Under the pieces are notes generated by a model, which had not been told where the DNA came from, made no database searches, and was given only the letters and a program-made list of their open reading frames with translations. The position numbers and the translations under genes are program-made. A DNA stretch of 64,000 nucleotides from Pseudomonas sp. ACN8 (GTDB lineage Bacteria; Pseudomonadota; Gammaproteobacteria; Pseudomonadales; Pseudomonadaceae), in contig NZ_MRCS01000016.1 of the NCBI RefSeq assembly GCF_002303925.1, positions 1 to 64,000 of the forward strand. The letters are read 5' to 3'. Below are positions 7,017 to 16,000 of the stretch, in pieces; the stretch's first letter is position 1, and every line of letters begins with the position of its first letter.

Positions 7017-10000
7017 ATGCAAGGGTCAGGGCATCCACGTTTCGGCTCCCATTTGCGTCCGCAACGCCAGGCGCTTGCGCTGGAACCAAGGATTCTTTTC
7101 GATGGTGCGGCCGCTTCGGCGGCAGCCGATCAGCAGCATACGGACCCGACCGCCACGCCTGCGGCGGGTGACGCCCCTGTCCCTCATGCGACCCCGACCG
7201 AAGGCCCTGCCGCCACCGAGCAGGCGCCATCGGCAGCGCGCAGCCTGCTGGTGCTCGACAGCCGTATCGAAAACCGCGATCAACTGCTGGCCCAATTGCC
7301 GGGCAACGTCACCGCCATAGTGGTCAACGCCGGTGAGGATGGCCTCGCGGCGATCTCCGCGGCGCTGGCGCAACTGGGCAAAGTCGATTCGATCCAGGTC
7401 ATGTCCCACGGCGGCGCCGGGCAATTCACCCTGGGCAATCGCACTATCACCTCCGACAACGTCGACCAACTCAGCCAGACCCTCGGACAATGGCGCAACA
7501 ACCTGACCCAGGGCGCGGATATCCAACTCTATGGTTGCGACATCGGCGCGGGCATGGCCGGCAAAAACCTGGTCACCGAACTGGCCCGCTGGACCGGCGC
7601 CGATGTGGCCGCCTCCAGCAATGACACCGGTAGCACCCGGGTCGGCGGTGACTGGACGCTGGAAACCAAAGTCGGCGACATCGACAAGAGCATTGCGATC
7701 AGCAGCGCCGCCATGGCCAGCTTCGACGGTTTGCTGGCCGATGCCGCACCGACCGCGAGCCTGCCCGTTGCCGGCAGCAATGTTTTGTTGGGTGATAACT
7801 TCTCGTTTACCGTGAACTTCAGCAATACCTCCACCCAGACCGGTTTTGCCCCCTTCATCAACCTGGCGCTACCCACCACCGGCCGGGACGGTAACGACGG
7901 TGTGAACTTCATTTCCGCCAGTTACCTGGGACAGAACCTGATCAGCCACCTGGTGACGTTCGATGCGTCGGGCAACGCCACCCACCCTTTGGCGAAAGAC
8001 GCCAACGGCAATTTCCTTGTCATCAACGCGTCGACCTACGGCATGCGCGCTGGCGACACCCTGGTGGTCATTGAGCTGCCCTTTGCCAGCGTCACCAATG
8101 CGCAACCCGTCATCCCGGTACAGATCAACGCCAGCCTCAGCAACCTGGCCGATACCAGTTTTTCCAATGGCACCCCGGACCTGACCCTGCGCACCAGCGG
8201 CGGCTTTGAGTTCGGTAACGACGCCCTGGACAACCCGACCAACGATCCCAGCCTGATTCAGGCCGGTACCGCCGCGTTTGTGGTGCATCCAACGGTCATC
8301 ACCTTCGATGAAACCCTGAGCACCCCGGAGGGTGAAACCGCGACCGGCCCGAACTATGGCCGTACCTTGACCCTATCCGTGACCCCGGCCCCGGGCCAGA
8401 CACTGTCCAACGTCGTGGTGACCCAGCCGTTGCCGGACAATGTACAAGTCACCGCCATTACCCCCGGCCCCGGTGGCCGAGTGACCGCGATCACCCTGCA
8501 CGATGGCACGGTGGTCACCAACGCGGCACAAATCGCCGTGCTGATCGCCGCCGATGAGGTGTATCTCAGCTCGTTTTCCGTGACCTATGCCAGCCTTGCG
8601 GGCAAGACCGATACCGTGGTCGCGTTCTACGTGCCGGAAGTCGATGCCAACGGCCTGCCGATCATCAACCCGGTCACCGGCGACGATGTGACCATCACCC
8701 TTGGCGCACCCAGTGCTTCCGGCCAATGGGTACCGCTTGACCCACGGGACGTCACCGCACCGAACACCACTATTGATTTCAGTGGCACCGGCGTCACCAC
8801 GCAGTTCGTCGCCAAATCGATCACGCTGCTCAAGACCGTTACCGTGCAGAACGATATCGGCCACAGCGGCATCACCCCCGGCGACACCTTGCAGTACCAC
8901 CTGAACCTGGCCATTTCCGACTACTTCGCCTTCGGCAAGGACGCCTTCAACGCAGGTCAGCTGATCATTCGCGACCAGCTCAGTGACGGCCAGACACTGA
9001 CCGGCACCCCGGCCATGGCCGTCACCATCAATGGCGTCACGCAGACCATTACCCTGGTCACCACCGTCGTCAACAACGCCGACGGCAGCACATCGATGGC
9101 GTTCGACATTGCCCAGTCGTTGCGTAATTCGTTTGCCTTGCGTGGCTGGCTCAATGGCGACCTGGCGTTTGACCAGCAGCTTCAAGGCGCGATGTTGGCG
9201 GTGCTCAGCTATTCGGCCATCGTCGGCCAGACCTACAAACCGCCTTCCGGCAACCCACAACCGGAAATCAATGAAGGCGACGAACTGGGCAACAGTGCGG
9301 TGGTCGATGGCACCCTGTTGCAAGACCCTCTCAACCTCACCGGCCAGAGCGAAACCGATGGTTCGGCGACCACCAGCGTGATCCCTACCAGCGTCGTCGA
9401 CATCAGCCTGGTCGAGGTCAATAACGGCACCCCGCCGGCCAGCGGCGAGCTGCGCCCGGGCGATGAAGTGACGTTCCAGCTCAGCTACGACCTGGTCACC
9501 GGTGATTACGAACAGTTCAAGCTCACGGCCTATCTGCCATTGCCATTGTTCAACGTGACCGGCGTAACCTGGGCCACGGGCAGCGATGTCGGCCAATGGC
9601 AAATCGGTCCCGGCAACACCAATGCCGGCGGCGTGGTCAGCGTCACCAGTGCCAACGGCAACTCGGTGGTCTTCGACTTCGGCAGCTTCACCACGGCCGA
9701 CACCACCGGCAGTCGCATCGTCATCCGCTTTAGCGTGCGCGTGGGCGACCAGCCCTTTGCCGACCAGCGCTCGCTGGACGTACTGGCGCAATCGAGCCAG
9801 CAAACCACCCTCACCGACCGTACGCTGATTTCCTCCGACGTCGCGGTGATCGTGTCCGTGGCCGAGCCGGTACTGAATATCAAACACGGCGTGGTATCCG
9901 GCACCAACGGCACAGTCAGCAACACCACCGGCAGCTGGAACCCGCCGGGCAGCACCGGCGTGCCCTTCAATGGCAGCGTCACCAGCCTGGCGGCCGTAGA

Positions 10001-13000
10001 CGGCAATATCGTCAATATCGACGGCGGCGATCGGCTGCGCCTGGTCACGGCTATCGAAAACAGCGGCGGTGGCGGCGCCTTCGATGTCAGCACCAACATC
10101 ACCCTGCCGACCGGATTGAGCTTTGTCGGCGGCAGCCTGGCGGCAGCGAACCTGCAAATCTACCGGGGTAACGGCACCCTGCTGGTGCTGGGTACCGACT
10201 ACAGCGTGAGCGGCAACCAGATCACCTTCCTCGACGCCGGCGGCCAGGCCACGCTCCTCGCCGGGCGCAGCGGCACCGCCGCCGACACCAGTGGCGCCAA
10301 TCTGGTGGTGATCAGCTACGACGTGGCGGTCAGCAATACCATCGAGGCCAGTCGTACCCTGCAATCCACCGCGACCCTGAGCAATTACGCCAGCGTCAAT
10401 GGCGGCACCGACTTCACCCCGACCAACCTCACCGACCTCGCCAGCCAGCAGGTCGCCGCGCCGGTCATTCGCAAAGGGTATGCCGATGGCACGCTGGACA
10501 ATGGCGATTCCAGCGCCGGCCACACCACCGGCAGCGACCTGGTGATCGGCGAAAGCATGCGCTACGACATCGTGATCACCCTGCCCGAAGGCAGCACGCA
10601 AAACCTGCGCATCGACGACTTGATCCCGGCGGGCATGCGCCTGGATACCTCGTTCAACGGCGGCCTGGGTTACCAGATCATCACCACCCGCACCGGCAGT
10701 GGCGCCCTGGGCGCGGACTTCGCCGGCAGCGTGCTGGTCAGTGGTTTTGGTGGACTGGGCGGCACAGTGGGTAACGATGGTGTGGATGCGCGCTGGACCT
10801 TCAGCGTGTCGAGCGTGTCGGCCGACAACCAGACGGGCAACAACACCTTCGTGATACGCCTGCAACTGGTGGCCAACAACGTCATCGGCAATCAGGCCAA
10901 TGTGTCCCGGCAAAACAACGCGCAATTGATCTACAGCGACCCGGACAGCAACACCGCCAACGGCAATGTGGCGGTGGATCGCACGGTCGCACTCACCGGC
11001 GGCCGGCCTACAGTGATCGTGCGTGAACCCACCCTGCAGATAAGCCAGGCACTGACGACAACCACCGGCAACGGCGGCTATGACCAGGGCGACACCGTCA
11101 GCTTCACGATCACCATCAGCAACGGTAACGCTGCCAGCGACTTCACAGCCTTCGACATCAGCTTGCTCGATAACCTGCCGACCCAGCTCAGCAACATCAC
11201 GCTGGTGGGTGTGTTGTATCAGAACGGTGCCACCAACAACGGCGGCGTGGGTTTCGAGATCGTTGGCGGCCAGTTGCGCACCGCCAACGGCGCCAACATC
11301 GACATTGCCAAGGGGGGCAGCATCGTCTTGCAGGTGACCGGCGTGGTCAATGCCACGGCGGCGGCCACGTCCAACTTCGCCAACGTGGCGACCGTGCAAT
11401 GGACCAGCCTGGATGGCACCCAGGGCGGCGAGCGCACCGGGGTCAATGGCTTGATCAACGGCGGCACGCTCAACGACTACCGCAATGCTTCGACCTTGCT
11501 GGTGCCCGTGGCGCAGTCCATTGAAATCTCCCGGGTCGGCGGTTTGCCCGACACAGCGGCACCCACCCCGACCACGACCGCTGTGGAACAGGTGACCATC
11601 GGCGAAGTGATTCGCTACCGGGTGGTGGTGCTGGTACCCGAGGGCAACAACCCCAATTATCAGATCCAGATCACCCTGGCCAACGGCCTGCAGTTCATTT
11701 CACCGGACGCCCTGGTGAATGCGTTGCGCATTGCCTTCATTTCCAACGGCGGACTGACCAGCGACGCCAACCTGATCGTCGGCGGCACGCTCAACGTCGA
11801 CGGCAACGAGAACAGCCCTCAGGCCTTGCCGATCACTTCCGACCTGTCGGGACTGGCGCCCAACGGCGTGTTCGACCCGAGCCGGCTGACCGTCGTGACC
11901 AACCCCGATGGCAGCCAGGTCGTGACCTTCAACCTCGGCAACGTGGTCAACAGCGCCGACGACAACGATCTGGAAGGCATCGCGATCGAGTTCAACGTGC
12001 GGGTCAGCAACACCGTCAGTAACATCAGCGGCGCTCAACTGGCGGTCTCGGCCCACGAAATCGTCAACGGCGCGGGTCGTGCCAACAGCGACACGGTTTT
12101 CGAACGCATCGTCGAACCGAGCTTCAGTGGCCTGGACAAACAGATCGTCGCGTTCAACCCCAACCCGAGCGGCACCACCGGCAGCGCCACGGTGCAGCTG
12201 ACTTTCACCCAGAACGGCGGCCTGCCGGCATTCGATGCGCGAGTCAGCGACAGTTTTGCCGGTGGCAGCAACTACACCCTGCTTGGCGTCAGCATCAACG
12301 GCACCACCTTCGGCCCCGGCAACCTGCCGGCTGGCGTGAGCTTCAGCACGACCGGCGGTTTGAGTGTCAACTTCGATCAACTGGACGTGGGCGCACAGAT
12401 TCAAGTGCGCTATCAGGTCACCCTGCCCAATGCCTCGATCGTCGCCAGCAGCAACGCCACCCTGACCTGGAGCAGCCTGCCGGAAGACTTCACCAGTTGG
12501 GGCGGCAACTTTGTCGGCGTCGACGGCACGGCGAACGGTGAGCGCACAGGTAGTACCGTCGGCCCGAACCAGTACATCCTGCGCGACAATGCCGGGCTCG
12601 GCGTCATCACCGGCACCCTGTGGAACGACACCGCATCGCCGACCGCCAGCGCCACGCCCGACGGCGCAGGCCTGGCCGGGCAGACCGTCACCCTGACCTG
12701 GGCCGGCGCCGACGGTTTGCTCAACACCAGCGCCGACAACCTGACATTCTCCACTGTCACCGACGCCAACGGCCAGTACCACTTTGGCGTGCTGCCCCTG
12801 GGCGTGTTCCGCATTGATGTGCCGGCTGGGCTGATCAGCTATCCGCAGCCGCTGGGCGATTTACGTGTGCGGGTCGACACCGACGCCGGCACGCTCGGGC
12901 AGATCACCATTACGCTGGGCGATGCCGCCACACAAGCGGCCAATGCCGGTTACGTCGAACAGAACGACGCACCGGTCAACACCCTGCCCGGCACCCAGAA

Positions 13001-16000
13001 CGGCCAGGAGGATGTACCGCTGAGCATCGGCGGTATCAGCGTCGCCGACTTCGACGCCAACCGCGACCCGAATGTTGCCAGCCGCAACCTGAGCGTGACC
13101 TTGAGTGTGCTCAATGGCACCTTGTTCCTCGGTGCAACCGTTCCCGGTGTGACGGTCACCGGGGCCAATAGCGCCACCCTGTCCCTGACCGGCACCCTTG
13201 CCAACCTCAACACGGCGCTGGCCAGCCTGCGCTATCTGGGCAACCTGAACTTCAACGGCACCGACACCCTGACCGTGGTCAGCAACGACCAGGGCAACTA
13301 TGGTGATGCGAATGGCTCAGGCCTGCCCGGCACCACCGCCGATGCCTTGAGCGACACCGACACTCTGCAAATCATCCTCGCCCCGGTCAACGACCCACCG
13401 ATTGCGGTCGATGACAGTGCCATCGCCGTTGAAGCGGGCGGCACCAATAACACGGTCATCGGGGTCGATCCACGGGGCAACCTGTTGGTCAACGATACCG
13501 ATATCGATACCGCCACCAATGCCGACCGGTTGCACGTTTTGTCGATAGGCCCGGGGACTGGCATTCAGACACCGGTCGTCGGTGTGGTGGTGATCAACGG
13601 CCAGTTCGGACAGTTGCTGGTCGGCAGCAATGGCTCCTACGAATACATCGTCGATAACGACAATGCCGCCGTACAGGCCCTGCGCCTGTCGGGCCAGACG
13701 CTCACCGATCGCTTCGATTACGTTGCCAGCGACCTGGCCGGTGCCACCGCTACAGCCACCCTGACCGTGACCATCGAGGGGGCCAACGACACGCCGGTGG
13801 GCGTGAATGACAATGGCACTGCCGCCGAAGCCGGAGGCGTGTTCAACGGTACCCCGGGTAGCGATGCGGTCGGCAACGTGTTGACCAATGACATCGATGT
13901 GGACAGCACGGTCAATGGCGAAACAAGGACCGTGACGGGCATCCGTCCGGTCCCCGAGGTGATTGCAGCCAATTTCACGCCTGTTACCACCGCCACCAGC
14001 GTAGTCGGACTGTACGGGACCCTGACCATCAACCCCGACGGCACTTATCGCTACGTGGTCGATAACAACAACACCAGGGTTCAGCGCCTGAGCGCCGGTG
14101 AGCAACTGGTTGATTTCTTCAGCTACCGGGTCACCGATACCGTCGGACTCGACGACGTGGCGCAATTGCGCATCGTCGTGCAAGGCGCCAACGACAACCC
14201 GGTGGCCAGTGATGACCAGGCAGAGGCCCAAGCGGCGTCCTCCAATAACAATGCCAGCGAAAGCAACCCGAGCGGCAACGTCATCCAGTTCCCGAGCCGT
14301 CCCGGACTTGTCGATAACGGTATCGATAATGACGTCGACGCGGTGGACCAACCCAGCAGCCAGTTGCAGGTCAACGGGGTGATCAATAAAAACGAAGCGA
14401 CTTACAACCCGGCGGTCGATGTCCTGAGTGGCGTCGCCACGGGCACTACCTCAGCCGACGGTACGGTGGTGACCGGCCTGTTCGGCACCTTGCGCATCGG
14501 CGCCGATGGCTCGTACTTCTACGATGTGGACAGTACCAATACCGCCGTCCAGGCGCTCGCAGCGGGACAGACCCTGACCGAGTTCTTCACCTACGGGATC
14601 ACCGATACCAATGGGTTGACCGACACCGCACAACTGGTCATCACCGTGCACGGCGTCAACGACCCGCCTGTGTCGCAAAACGTGATTGCCATTGCCACTG
14701 AAAAAGGTGGCATCGCCAACGGCACCGCCGGCGGCGATCCGTCCGGCGACGCCACAGCCAATGACTTCGACCCTGACGGCGATCCGTTGACCGTGATATT
14801 GATCAAGCCCGGTGAAGAGGCTGGTACAGGCACGCCAATTGCCGTCAATGCCGGCGGCACGGTGATTATTGGCCAGTACGGAACGCTGACCATTTTTCCA
14901 AACGGCAGCTACAGCTATGCGCTCGACAATGACAATGCGGATGTCCAGGCCTTGCGCCGTGGCAGCGATCTGTTGCTCGAACGCTTCACCTACACCGTCA
15001 GCGACAACGCCAGCCCCACTCCGGAAACCGACTCGGCGGAAATCATCGTGCTGATCCGTGGCCAGAACGACAACCCGATCGCCAACGATGACACTTCCAT
15101 CGCCATTGAATCCGGTGGCACCAATAACAATCAGCCCGGCCTGGACCCGATCGGCAATGTGCTGGACAACGACACCGACGTCGACGGTGGCGAGGTCCCC
15201 GTCGACCTGCCCGCCCACGACTATGGCGAGACCCGTGCCGTGTCCTCGGTGCGCACCGGCATCGAAACCGCCACCGGTACAGCCGGCACCCTGGGCAGCG
15301 AACTGCGCGGCACCTATGGCTGGCTGACCCTCAATGCCGACGGCAGCTACAGCTATCGGCTCGACAACGACATGGCCGAAGTCCAGGCGTTGCGGTTCGG
15401 CGAAAGGCTGGTGGATGCCTTCAGCTACACCGTTATCGATACCAGCGGCGCCGAAGATCGCGCGACCTTGAACATCGACATTCGCGGCCGTGATGACACG
15501 CCGGTTCCGCATAACGACATCAGCATCGCGTTCGAGGCCGGCGGGGTGAACAATGGCACCACGGGGACCAATCCTTTCGGCAACGTGCTGGTCAACGACA
15601 CCGATGTAGACGGCAATGCCGAAGCCCTCAGCGTGACGGGATTCAACGAGGGGACATCCGTCGGCGTTCTCGGCACCGGCCTGATCGGTACCTTCGGCAC
15701 CCTGACGTTGAACACCGACGGTTCTTTCAGTTACGTGGTCGACAACAACAACCTGCGGGTCCAGGCCCTGCGCACGCCTTTTGACGTGCTGACGGAAACC
15801 TTCACCTATCAGGTCCGCGATCTCTTTGGTGCCAGCAATACGTCCACGCTGACCATCATCATCCGCGGCGCCAACGACAACCCGCTGGCGGCGGACGACA
15901 ACACAGTGGCCGTCGAGGCTGGCGGCACCGCCAACGGCACCCCGGGCCTGAACCCCACAGGCAATGTGCTGGCCAACGACCGTGATGTTGATGCCAACGA

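Noticed and set aside
8373..11399. 1008-codon frame on the minus strand inside the adhesin gene
   Set aside because: It is the antisense shadow of a GC-rich repetitive gene; its composition (rich in H, A, G, V, R) and lack of domains show it is not real. The frames at 13317-14351, 14451-15512 and 16164-18140 are the same kind.
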